Shown piece by piece: positions 51,518 through 60,135 of a stretch of DNA of 64,000 nt. The notes under the pieces were generated by a model that was not told the origin of the DNA, did not search any database, and saw nothing but the letters and a program-made list of their open reading frames with translations. Location: positions 56,200 through 120,199 of the forward strand of contig JBFWSR010000010.1 in assembly GCA_050248275.1 (NCBI GenBank). The letters are read 5' to 3'. Every line of letters begins with the position of its first letter. Positions within the stretch are counted from its first letter, which is position 1. The position numbers and the translations under genes are program-made. The stretch is from CAILZL01 sp050248275. Its GTDB lineage: Bacteria > Pseudomonadota > Gammaproteobacteria > Steroidobacterales > Steroidobacteraceae.

Positions 51518-52009
51518 TTATGGGTGGCGGCTGAATGGATCGCGTAACCAGGCCTTCATCGCGTTCAGTCTGGGTTCGCCGGCGTCATAGGCAAACAGCG
51601 GCTTGAAACTGTCCATATAACCAAAAGCAATGATGGTGTTGACTAGCAGTATGACAATGCCCGTAACGAGGTGATGTAGGTCAATTTCGTGAATGACGAG
51701 GTTGTGATAAACGATCACCAGCGTAACCGGAAACCCAGCCACAATCGCCATGGGTACGAAACGATGCGCCAGTAACAAAAGACCAACGACGACTTCAATT
51801 GCCTTGACGACGCCAAACAAACCGCTTTTGATCAAAACATTCAGGAACTCAACTGCAGGTCCTTGGCCATTTCCCATGGGCTGAGGAAAAAAAGGAACCC
51901 AGTGATTGAGGCCATGGATCAGGAACCACGATCCGAATAATGTTTGCGTAATCAGGACCACGTAGCGGAAGGTTTTTTCCGCTGCGCTTTGCGTATTGAC
52001 TACTGTCAT
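51518..52009 (-). CDS. DoxX-family membrane protein
   Basis: A 163-residue four-helix protein with GSWFLIHGLNHWVPFFPQP in the first helix and loop, VKAIEVVVGLLLLAHRFVP in the third and a C-terminal cytoplasmic tail. DoxX proteins are quinol- or thiosulfate-oxidase-associated or of unknown role. It is the last gene of the minus-strand operon PQQ dehydrogenase - molybdoenzyme - NTF2-like - cytochrome c - this gene, so a role in passing electrons from periplasmic oxidation into the quinone pool is possible but unproved. It is close in layout to 62535-62987 and 63188-63778. Confidence 0.85.
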   Translation of the reverse strand: MTVVNTQSAAEKTFRYVVLITQTLFGSWFLIHGLNHWVPFFPQPMGNGQGPAVEFLNVLIKSGLFGVVKAIEVVVGLLLLAHRFVPMAIVAGFPVTLVIVYHNLVIHEIDLHHLVTGIVILLVNTIIAFGYMDSFKPLFAYDAGEPRLNAMKAWLRDPFSRHP

Positions 52010-52087
52010 TTCTAAGATCCTCTTTGTCTGTGACGGCTGGTCTTGGGCGCTGTCAATCTGGAGGCACGGTTGCCGTCAACCGTCGGA

Positions 52088-53377
52088 TCATTTCATTCTG
52101 AGTACCACGATATCGCTCTTCACTGGATCGGTGGCGGCACGAACGGCGGCCACCTGAGCCGCCTTGACGGCGCTGGCGTTGTTGCCCCAGCCGGTGCGGA
52201 TGAAGGTCACCACGTCGGCAATCTCCTGATCTGAAAGCAGTACACGCATGTATGGCATGGTATAGATCTCATGCTGGCCGCCCGCGATGATGCGCAACGA
52301 GCCATTCAATGTAAGGTTGATCAGCGAGACTGGATCGGGGTCCAGCACCACCGGATTACCCGCCAGCGCTGGATGCGGTTGGTAGCCATTGCCGCTGGCG
52401 GCATGACATGACACGCAGAACTGGAAGTAAGTTGCTGCGCCCGGCTGGGTAAAGGGGCTGTGCAGCGCAGCCGCTGTGGATTCACGGTAACTCCAGGGCG
52501 TGGCATTGCGTTCGCGAACCGGCGGCAGCGATTTCAGATAGACACCGATGGCGTTCAGGTCTGCGTCGGTCATGTGGTGCGTGCTGTTGTTGGTCACTTC
52601 CACCATCGTGCCGAATGCGGTTCCGAATTGATTTTTGCCGGACTTGAGAAATTCGGCAATGTCCTGTGCGCTCCAGCGTCCCAGACCGGAGTTGATATCG
52701 CCGTTCAGGCTGGGCGATGACCAGTTATCCAGCGGTGCACCCGCCAGGAAGTCTGAATCGGACTCATCCAGACCCTTTTCCTGGAACAACCAGCCTCTTG
52801 GCGTATGGCATGCGCCGCAGTGACCCGGTCCCTGCACCAGGTAAGCGCCGCGATTCCATGACACATCGTGGTTTTCCTTGATTTTGTAAGGTTTGTCGTC
52901 CAGGAAGAAAAAATTCCAGATGGACAGCGCCCAGCGCACGTTTTTCCAGCCTGGAATATCGCTGGGCCGATTGGGTTGACGAACGGGCTTTACCTCCTTC
53001 ATGAAAAAATCGTAGAGGGCGCGGATGTCCTCCTGGGTCATCTTGGCATACGAGGGATAGGGCATGGCCGGATAAAGATTGTGGCCATCCTTCGCCATGC
53101 CCTTGCGCATGGCGGCATCAAAATCCTCGAAAGTGTAATTGCCTATTCCGGTATCGCGATCGGGCGTGATGTTGGTGGTGTAAATTTCGCCAACAAAGGG
53201 CACGGCCATTTTCAGCCCTCCGGCAAACGGTTCACCTTCGGGGACGGAGTGACAGGCAATGCAATTGGCAAGACGCGCCACGTATTCGCCACGGGAAGCA
53301 GCGCTTTCCTGCGCCGACACGCTGCCGGCAAACAGCATCATGATGCAGAGTGCGGCGTTGAAGATTGACGTTTTCAT
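52088..53377 (-). CDS. Periplasmic three-haem cytochrome c (dehydrogenase subunit type)
   Basis: A 429-residue protein with a signal peptide (FNAALCIMMLFAGSVSAQ) and three c-haem sites: CIACHS near residue 42, CGACHT near 190 and CVSCHA near 330. The layout is that of the membrane-associated cytochrome subunits of alcohol, gluconate and aldehyde dehydrogenases, which take electrons from a quinoprotein or molybdoenzyme to quinone or oxidase. ATG 53377 follows AGGGA; the open frame to 53527 lacks a signal sequence. Its operon contains both a PQQ dehydrogenase and an IorB-like enzyme, so it probably serves one or both. Confidence 0.92.
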   Translation of the reverse strand: MKTSIFNAALCIMMLFAGSVSAQESAASRGEYVARLANCIACHSVPEGEPFAGGLKMAVPFVGEIYTTNITPDRDTGIGNYTFEDFDAAMRKGMAKDGHNLYPAMPYPSYAKMTQEDIRALYDFFMKEVKPVRQPNRPSDIPGWKNVRWALSIWNFFFLDDKPYKIKENHDVSWNRGAYLVQGPGHCGACHTPRGWLFQEKGLDESDSDFLAGAPLDNWSSPSLNGDINSGLGRWSAQDIAEFLKSGKNQFGTAFGTMVEVTNNSTHHMTDADLNAIGVYLKSLPPVRERNATPWSYRESTAAALHSPFTQPGAATYFQFCVSCHAASGNGYQPHPALAGNPVVLDPDPVSLINLTLNGSLRIIAGGQHEIYTMPYMRVLLSDQEIADVVTFIRTGWGNNASAVKAAQVAAVRAATDPVKSDIVVLRMK

Positions 53378-53459
53378 TTTGTTGTATCCCTGAAGGCTGG
53401 TCGGTGTTCTTGTTGCCGCAGGGTTGCCGGGCGGCAGCAATATATCTTGTTGGACATGG

Positions 53460-53933
53460 TCAAAACATGGGCGCTGGATTGACGGTGTCAGCGGGCACAG
53501 GTTGCAGCACATCCCAGTGCTCCACAATCATGCCATCCTTGACCCGAAAGATATCGACGACGGCAATGGACGGGTCGCCCGGTTTGCGCGTCAGGCGATG
53601 ATGGATGGCGACGATATCCTGGTCGGCGATGATGCGCTGGATTTCGCGTTGCGGCGCGGCGGTGGACCAGTCCAGTTTATCCAGATGCCGTATGGCGCCA
53701 TCGCGAGTGCCATCCATGTTCGGGCTATGGTCGATGAAATCCGGAGAGACGTATTCCAGAATGGCCTGTTTGGGGTTGCGTTCATCGAAGGCCAGTTTTT
53801 CAAATGCCATCACCACTTCCCTGGGGGAAGTGACACGCGGTGGCGCTGTCGGCTTTTGCAGGGTGGACAGTGTCACCAGCAGGACGGTGGCTATGCCTGC
53901 TGCCGCCGCAATCAGTCGCATCAATACCGACAT
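53460..53933 (-). CDS. Exported NTF2/SnoaL-like protein
   Basis: A 157-residue protein with an N-terminal membrane or signal segment (LMRLIAAAAGIATVLLVTLS) and a SnoaL-like cone domain: YVSPDFIDHSPNM, WSTAAPQREIQRIIADQDIV, AIHHRLTR, IAVVDIFRVKDGMIVEHWDV. SnoaL-like folds are small isomerases/hydrolases or binding proteins; the His-rich loops IDHSPN and HHR face the pocket in the family. ATG 53933 is preceded by AGGGG. It lies between the molybdoenzyme and cytochrome genes of the same operon. Confidence 0.8.
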   Translation of the reverse strand: MSVLMRLIAAAAGIATVLLVTLSTLQKPTAPPRVTSPREVVMAFEKLAFDERNPKQAILEYVSPDFIDHSPNMDGTRDGAIRHLDKLDWSTAAPQREIQRIIADQDIVAIHHRLTRKPGDPSIAVVDIFRVKDGMIVEHWDVLQPVPADTVNPAPMF

Positions 53934-54054
53934 TCATTTCCCCTGTCGTAAATCGTTTAGGGTTGAACGCGCAGCTCGGCACTGACGCATTCAACCTGTT
54001 GTTTCTGGCGTCAGCATGCTCCGTAAGGAGCGCATTGACTGCGATCGGGCGCAA

Positions 54055-56313
54055 TCATGTCCAGCCCTTCAGCATATCGGTTCTGATAGGCAGGTCGCGT
54101 ATGCGTCGTCCGGTGGCGGCGTAAATGGCATTGCACAGCGCCGGGATGACCGGCGGCAATGCCGGTTCACCCAGGCCGGTGGGCGCGAAGGGCGATTGGA
54201 TGAAATGTGTTTCAATGCTGCCGGGTGCATTGTGGATGCGCAACAGCGGATATTCGTGGAAATTGCCTTGTACGCCCCGTCCTTTTTCGATGGTCAGTTG
54301 TTGGCCCAGCGCCTGGCTGATACCGTCGATGATGGCGCCTTCCACCTGCTGTCGGGCATTGAGCGGGTTGACGATCGGGGTGCCGACATCGCCTGCTGCC
54401 CAGACTTTTTCGACTTTTATTTCACCCTCTTTCGAGACTTTGACTTGTACAACCTCGGCGAAATAGCCACGGTGGTCGAGATGGAACGCCATACCCATTC
54501 CGCTGCCTCGGGGTGGCTTTCTGCCCCAACCGGATTTCTCGGCAACCAGGCGGAGGATGGCTTTGACCCGTGCCGTGTTGAAGCCAGGTGTCGGCGCACC
54601 CATGCCGGGGGTGGCGGGCAGTTCGCGGTCTTCACCTAATAGCGTCAGCCGAAACTCCAGTGGGTCTTTACGTGCCGCATATGCCAGTTCGTCGATGAAT
54701 GACTGAAACACAAAAGAAAACGCATTGTTGATCGGCCCGCGCAAGGCGCCAGTTGGAATGCCTGACTGCATGACCGACATGCCGTATTCCAGATTCGGAA
54801 GCAGGCCCGCGGGAAATTCTGTTGGTTCCATGTTGGCTACATCGGAAGGCTTGTTGCCCCGGCCAATGGTGACAAAGTGATCCCTGAATGCGGAGATGTG
54901 GCCGTTTTCGTCGAGACTGGCGCTGAGATGATGCCAGCCGGCAGGCCGATAAAAATCGTGCCGCATGTCGTCTTCACGCGTCCATAGCAGCTTCACCGGT
55001 TTGCCCAATGCTTTGGCGATGGATGCCGCTTCAAGCATGGCGTCGCAGTTCAGGCGGCGCCCAAACCCGCCGCCCATGCGCATCAGATGAATGGTAATTT
55101 TGTTCTCGGGAATGCCCAGGGTTTTGGAAACAATTTCGCGGCCGCGTTGCGGATGCTGCGTGTCGGCCCATATTTCCATTTCGTCGCCGTTCATGTGCGC
55201 TGTACAAACCTCCGGTTCCATCGTGGCATGCGACAGGAATGGATAGCTGTAGGTCGCCTCTACCTTGTGCTTGCTGTTCTGCAGGACGGAAACAGAATCG
55301 CCATCGCGGCGTACGATTTGCTCAGGCGCTTTCTCGAAGCAGACGGCTGCCGCCGCCGCGAACGCAGCCGAACTTTGTGTTGCTGTTTCGCCTTCATTCC
55401 ATACGACCTTCAGACGTTCCCTGGCTTTTTTAGCTTGCCACCAGGTGGCTGCAACTACTGCCACGCCGTCGAGCAGACCATCCAGGGGATTCCACGGCGG
55501 GCCGTTTTTCACCGTCTTGCCATCGATGGGAAAGCCCCTGACGATGAATACCTTCTGCACGCCGGGCAACGCAGCTACTTCTTCGAGATTAGCCGATACC
55601 ACGCGGCCGCCGAATACAGGACATTTCTCGTACACGGCATAACTCATGTCCGGCAGGGTTACATCGACCCCGAACAACTCTTCGCCGCGCACGATGCGCT
55701 CAGCATCGACATTGCGTACTTCATGGCCGATGATGTTGAAGTCCGAAGGTTGTTTCAATAACACGCTGTTCATGTCGGGCGGCGTCAATGTCGCGGCTCT
55801 GGCGGCGAGTGCGCCATAGCTCAACACGCGACCGGAAGGCATATGTTTGACGGTGCCGTTCTCGGTGGCGCATTCGGCGACAGGCACTTTCCAGGTCGCA
55901 GCCGCCGCGTCGAGCATCAGTTGACGGCCGGCCGCACCGACACGCCGCAGCGGCAGCCAGTTCAATCGTATGGAACTGCTGCCTCCGGAAAACTGCAATG
56001 GATAATTGCCAGGTTCGCTGTCGGCCTGCACGACTTGCACCTGTTCCCACGCCACATCCAGTTCATCGGCGATCAGCATGGGCAGCGCAGTGTTGACGCC
56101 CTGGCCCATCTCGGGATTTTTTGCCTTGATGGTGACCGAGCCATCGTGATGAATGGTTACATACACGTTAAGAGTGACTGAGTCTCCGTGCGTGGTGGCC
56201 ACGCCGGTAGCGGCCCACGGAACTGTTGCCTTGAGCAGCAATCCGCCACCCACAGCTGCGCTGATGCTCAGTACCTGACGGCGGGTTGCAGTGACTTTCA
56301 TCAAGCTAGCCAT
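54055..56313 (-). CDS. Tat-exported molybdopterin dehydrogenase, IorB-like, copy 2
   Basis: A 752-residue paralogue of 44521-46755. The Tat signal is TATRRQVLSISAAVGGGLLL. IKAKNPEMGQGVNTALPMLI, RMGGGFGRRLNCD, GALRGPINNAFSFV and GLGEPALPPVIPALCNAIY are cofactor and active-site blocks. The N-terminal two thirds align with copy 1 residue for residue in many places. Start 56313 has GAGG seven bases before it. It lies 30 bases after the PQQ dehydrogenase stop, so alcohol and aldehyde oxidation would be co-expressed. Again no [2Fe-2S] subunit gene is present, although the operon includes a cytochrome c. Confidence 0.9.
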   Translation of the reverse strand: MASLMKVTATRRQVLSISAAVGGGLLLKATVPWAATGVATTHGDSVTLNVYVTIHHDGSVTIKAKNPEMGQGVNTALPMLIADELDVAWEQVQVVQADSEPGNYPLQFSGGSSSIRLNWLPLRRVGAAGRQLMLDAAAATWKVPVAECATENGTVKHMPSGRVLSYGALAARAATLTPPDMNSVLLKQPSDFNIIGHEVRNVDAERIVRGEELFGVDVTLPDMSYAVYEKCPVFGGRVVSANLEEVAALPGVQKVFIVRGFPIDGKTVKNGPPWNPLDGLLDGVAVVAATWWQAKKARERLKVVWNEGETATQSSAAFAAAAAVCFEKAPEQIVRRDGDSVSVLQNSKHKVEATYSYPFLSHATMEPEVCTAHMNGDEMEIWADTQHPQRGREIVSKTLGIPENKITIHLMRMGGGFGRRLNCDAMLEAASIAKALGKPVKLLWTREDDMRHDFYRPAGWHHLSASLDENGHISAFRDHFVTIGRGNKPSDVANMEPTEFPAGLLPNLEYGMSVMQSGIPTGALRGPINNAFSFVFQSFIDELAYAARKDPLEFRLTLLGEDRELPATPGMGAPTPGFNTARVKAILRLVAEKSGWGRKPPRGSGMGMAFHLDHRGYFAEVVQVKVSKEGEIKVEKVWAAGDVGTPIVNPLNARQQVEGAIIDGISQALGQQLTIEKGRGVQGNFHEYPLLRIHNAPGSIETHFIQSPFAPTGLGEPALPPVIPALCNAIYAATGRRIRDLPIRTDMLKGWT

Positions 56314-56343
56314 ACGCGTGCCTCGCTACAGTGGGTGGCGGTA

Positions 56344-58626
56344 TCAGCGCGCCACTGACGCTTCGCCGCTGGGGCCGGTGCTGCCCTGCTGTTGATTCTG
56401 GTAAGCCTGCCATTGGCTCGAGATCAGATATGCATGAATGGCGTCGGCATCGGTTTCAGACAGTACATCGTCAAAGCGCGGCATGCCCAGTGGCAACCGC
56501 TGTCCACGCAGCAGAATGTCCTTGAAGGTGCTGTGCACCGCAGAACTCATGCGGCGCAGATCCGCCGAACCGGTTCGATCCGAATTCACATGGCAATAGA
56601 TGCAGTACGCGGTGAACAGGCCGCGACCGCGCTGTACGGTGGCATCGTCTGCGGTCAGTGCGGGTGGTTCCGGAATGGGTGACAATGCCGGCAGGGGTGA
56701 GGGATGGGGCACCGCGCCGCCGCCGAGCTTGAATGCCAGAATGCGTCCGGCATTGCCGAATTGTGCCGCCGCACTTTCCGGCGGATGACGGTACCAGCCG
56801 GCGCCGCCCCACGCCGCCATGACGGCCACATATTGTTCGCCGTTGACCGTATAGGTCATGGGTGCCGCGACGATGGTGGTGCCCACATCGATATCCTTGA
56901 GCAGCTTGCCGTTGGTGGCGTCATAGACACGGAATTTACCGGTGCCAGTGCCCTGGAATACCAGATTGCTGGCGGTGGACAGTACGCCGGCGCGATCCCA
57001 GTAACCGCCGTCCGATTCCACTTCCCACATCGTGCGTCCGGCAACGGGATCCCAGGCTTTCAGCAGGGCTCGCATATGCGTATCGGGCTGGCCTTTTTTA
57101 AGTTCGCCAGAGCGAATAGCCTTTTGCATTTCCGGTGGCAGATTGGGCAGCGCTTCCTCTGCCAGGCCGGAAAAGACACTGGCTACCGCGTGATTGCGCG
57201 CGCGTGGGCGATAAGCGTACTGACCTGGAGGTTGATAGAGATATTCGCCCACTTCAATCGCTGGTATGTAGACCAAGCCTGTGGCCGGGCTGTATGACAT
57301 GGGATTCCAGTTATGGCCGCCCTGGCCTGACGGGAACACCAGCTTGGTGCCGGTCGAGTAATCGGCCAGCTTGCGATTGACAGTGGCCTTGCCGGTTTTC
57401 AGGTCAATCTTCTCAGCCCAGTTCACCGGTACATAAGGATTGGCTGACAGCAGTTCGCCGGTGGCGCGGTCAATGACATAAAAGAAGCCATTCTTGGGTG
57501 CCTGCATCAGCACCTTGCGCACGCTGCCATTGAGGTTCAGATCGCTGAGAATCATTGGCGCCGTGGCGGTGTAGTCCCAGGCATCGCCCGGTGCTTCCTG
57601 CAGATACCACTTCATGCGTCCAGTGTCGGGATTGATCGCCAGTATCGAAGTCAGATACAGGTTTTCACCGCCTTTGGGACTGCGTACGTGATAGCTGTGC
57701 GGTGCGCCGTTGCCGGTGCCCACATACAGCAGGTTCAGTTCCGGGTCGTACACCATGCCATCCCAGGGAGTGCCGCCACCGCCGATTTCCCAGCGACTGT
57801 TCGGGTCCCAGGTCTTGGCTGCCGCTTCCAGTTCCGGATGTTCAAAACCTTTCTTGGGATCGCCGGGTACGGTGTAGAAGCGCCATTTCAATTCGCCGGT
57901 GTTGAGATCGTAGGCGCTGACATAGCCACGCGCATCGAGTTCGGCGCCGCTGTTGCCGATCACCACGACCTTGCCCGCCACTTCCGGTGCGCCGGTGCTG
58001 GCATAACTGTGGCCATTGTCGACAAAGGTGTTGGCGCTCCATATCACGGCGCCGGTAGCCGCATTGAGTGCGAACAGCTTGCCGTCGAGTGCAGCTACAT
58101 ACACCTTGCCCTGCCATACGGCGACGCCACGATTGACTGCATCGCAGCAGGCGAAGCGATTCGCCATCATGTTGATCTGCGGATCGAACGACCATAGCTC
58201 GGCGCCTGTGGCTGCGTTCAGCGCATAGACTCGTCCTGCCACGCCCGAGGTGTACATGACGCCGTCCACCACGATCGGCGTCGCCTCCAGACCGCGTTTG
58301 GTATTGGTCTGATATTCCCAGGCCAATCCCAGCGTGGCGACGTTGTTCTGGTTGATGCCGGTCAGCGGCGAATAATGGCCCTTGCCGAAATCACGGCCTG
58401 CTGTAAACCAGTTGCCCGACTCTTTATCTGCCGCCAGCAGTCGCGGCAGCGTGACATTACCGGCATTGGCGTCCGGGGCTTTGCTGGCTGAGCCGCTATC
58501 CGATCCACCGCCGGAACAACCCGCGGCAAGCAGACTCAAGCCGATCAACACCGTGCGTGCGCTGTGTGAGCCTTTACGATCGGTGTTCGGTTTATCGGCG
58601 CGCATCAATCCGAGCCAAGCAGACAT
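56344..58626 (-). CDS. PQQ-dependent alcohol dehydrogenase with C-terminal haem c, lipoprotein
   Basis: A 760-residue quinohaemoprotein. A lipobox, LSLLAAGCSGGG, anchors it (lipid Cys near residue 37). The beta-propeller has the vicinal disulfide FACCDAVNRG near 160 and the catalytic region GDAWDYTATAPM near 350; the residue two after the catalytic Asp is Thr, as in calcium-type enzymes, not the Asp of lanthanide enzymes. The cytochrome domain has one haem site, CIYCHV, near 675. It oxidises a primary or secondary alcohol in the periplasm. It is first of the five-gene operon running to 51518. Confidence 0.93.
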   Translation of the reverse strand: MSAWLGLMRADKPNTDRKGSHSARTVLIGLSLLAAGCSGGGSDSGSASKAPDANAGNVTLPRLLAADKESGNWFTAGRDFGKGHYSPLTGINQNNVATLGLAWEYQTNTKRGLEATPIVVDGVMYTSGVAGRVYALNAATGAELWSFDPQINMMANRFACCDAVNRGVAVWQGKVYVAALDGKLFALNAATGAVIWSANTFVDNGHSYASTGAPEVAGKVVVIGNSGAELDARGYVSAYDLNTGELKWRFYTVPGDPKKGFEHPELEAAAKTWDPNSRWEIGGGGTPWDGMVYDPELNLLYVGTGNGAPHSYHVRSPKGGENLYLTSILAINPDTGRMKWYLQEAPGDAWDYTATAPMILSDLNLNGSVRKVLMQAPKNGFFYVIDRATGELLSANPYVPVNWAEKIDLKTGKATVNRKLADYSTGTKLVFPSGQGGHNWNPMSYSPATGLVYIPAIEVGEYLYQPPGQYAYRPRARNHAVASVFSGLAEEALPNLPPEMQKAIRSGELKKGQPDTHMRALLKAWDPVAGRTMWEVESDGGYWDRAGVLSTASNLVFQGTGTGKFRVYDATNGKLLKDIDVGTTIVAAPMTYTVNGEQYVAVMAAWGGAGWYRHPPESAAAQFGNAGRILAFKLGGGAVPHPSPLPALSPIPEPPALTADDATVQRGRGLFTAYCIYCHVNSDRTGSADLRRMSSAVHSTFKDILLRGQRLPLGMPRFDDVLSETDADAIHAYLISSQWQAYQNQQQGSTGPSGEASVAR

Positions 58627-58714
58627 GCTTCCCCCAGGTTTTTAAGAACAGCGCCCAGTGTCAGAGCGCGTATGGTCATGCTAATGATCCGTTGCCGACA
58701 AGCATAATCAATAT

Positions 58715-58771
58715 AATGTATACATTGCTACTCGTAATGCTTGGTGTCCCTGAATATTACATTGTATATTC
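58715..58771. promoter_or_regulatory. Pair of AT-rich palindromes between divergent oxidation genes
   Basis: Perfect palindrome AATGTATACATT at 58715-58726 and a second one with arms GAATAT/ATATTC at 58752-58771, centres 41 bases apart, in the gap between the PQQ dehydrogenase and flavin hydroxylase. The second contains TATACAATG (minus strand, 58760-58768), the same nine bases as at 33584-33592 beside the first GntR gene. Operators for that GntR regulator are likely. Confidence 0.6.
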
Positions 58772-58873
58772 TTTGGCCGGCTGAGTATGCGGCTTCGGCT
58801 GTATTGTTGGCAGTCTCGATTACAACAGTCTGTTGCCAGCCGACGCACTGGGACAACTTGAGAATCATAAAAA

Positions 58874-60073
58874 ATGCAAACCACGAATCCAGTACAGCCG
58901 GTGCTGATCGCCGGTGGCGGGATTGGCGGATTGGCCTGTGCGCTGGCGCTGGCGCGACAGGGCCATACGGTCAAGGTGCTGGAACAGGCCTCGCACCTCG
59001 GCGAAATCGGTGCCGGCATCCAGCTGGGTCCCAATGCCTTTGCGGCGTTCGACGCCCTGGGCATCGGCCCCAAAGCGCGTGGTCGAGCGGTGTACGTGGA
59101 TGAACTGGTGATGCATGACGCACTGGACGAGACGCTGGTGGGACGTGTGCCGGTGGGCGAGGGTTTTCGCAAACGTTTTGGCAATCCTTACGCAGTCATT
59201 CATCGGGTGGACATCCACACTTCTCTGTATGAAGGCGCACAGGCAAGCGGTCGTATCGAGTTTGTGACGGCCACTCATGTGGAGCGCGTTGAGCAGGATG
59301 CATCGGGCGTGACCGTCTTCGATGCCAACGGCGGCGCTCATCGCGGCAGCGCACTGATCGGCGCCGATGGCGTGAAATCGGTGGTACGCGCGCAGTACGT
59401 CAATGACCCGCCGCGCGTGACCGGCCATGTAGTGTATCGCGCCGTCGTTGACCGGCAGGACTTTCCACTCGATCTGCAATGGAACGCCGCCAGCATCTGG
59501 GTCGGTCCCAATTGTCATCTGGTGCATTACCCATTGCGCGGCGGCGAGCAATACAACGTGGTGGTTACCTTCCATAGCCGGCAACAGGAACAGTGGGGCG
59601 TGACCGAAGGCAGCCGGGAAGAAGTACAGAGTTACTTTCAGGGAATTTGTCCGCGCGCCCGGCAATTGATCGACTTGCCCAGAAGCTGGAAGCGCTGGGC
59701 TACGGCTGACCGCGACCCTATCGGTCAATGGTCCTTCGGTCGCGTCACGCTACTGGGCGATGCCGCCCATCCCACGACACAGTATATGGCGCAGGGCGCC
59801 TGCATGGCACTGGAGGATGCCGTCACGCTGGGCGAAGCGCTGCGTGTTCATCATAACGATTTCAGCAACGCCTTCGATCTGTATCAACGTTCACGCATCG
59901 CCCGCACCGCACGCATCGTGCTGTCGTCCCGCGAGATGGGGCGCATCTATCACGCCAAAGGCGTCGAGCGACTGGTGCGCAATGATCTATGGAAGGGACG
60001 CACGCCGGAACGTTTCTATGATGCGCTGGAATGGTTGTATGGCTGGCGTGTCGAGCAGTGCCTGTCAACTTAG
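58874..60073 (+). CDS. FAD-dependent aromatic hydroxylase, 3-hydroxybenzoate 6-hydroxylase-like
   Basis: A 399-residue class A flavin monooxygenase. The FAD motifs are LIAGGGIGGLACALAL near residue 10, SALIGADGVKSVVR near 155 (DG motif) and GRVTLLGDAAHPTTQYMAQG near 288 (GD motif). GAGIQLGPNAFAAFDALG and the CMALEDAVTLGEAL end are typical of salicylate and 3-hydroxybenzoate 6-hydroxylases, which use NADH and make gentisate. No gentisate ring-cleavage gene is in the window, so the exact substrate is uncertain. It is divergent from the PQQ operon and starts the plus-strand unit with the second PQQ enzyme. Confidence 0.88.
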   Translation: MQTTNPVQPVLIAGGGIGGLACALALARQGHTVKVLEQASHLGEIGAGIQLGPNAFAAFDALGIGPKARGRAVYVDELVMHDALDETLVGRVPVGEGFRKRFGNPYAVIHRVDIHTSLYEGAQASGRIEFVTATHVERVEQDASGVTVFDANGGAHRGSALIGADGVKSVVRAQYVNDPPRVTGHVVYRAVVDRQDFPLDLQWNAASIWVGPNCHLVHYPLRGGEQYNVVVTFHSRQQEQWGVTEGSREEVQSYFQGICPRARQLIDLPRSWKRWATADRDPIGQWSFGRVTLLGDAAHPTTQYMAQGACMALEDAVTLGEALRVHHNDFSNAFDLYQRSRIARTARIVLSSREMGRIYHAKGVERLVRNDLWKGRTPERFYDALEWLYGWRVEQCLST

Positions 60074-60135
60074 GTCATTGCAGATAAACAGTTCATTCCT
60101 TTAACAACGACATTGATGATTGCGGGGAGAAAGAC

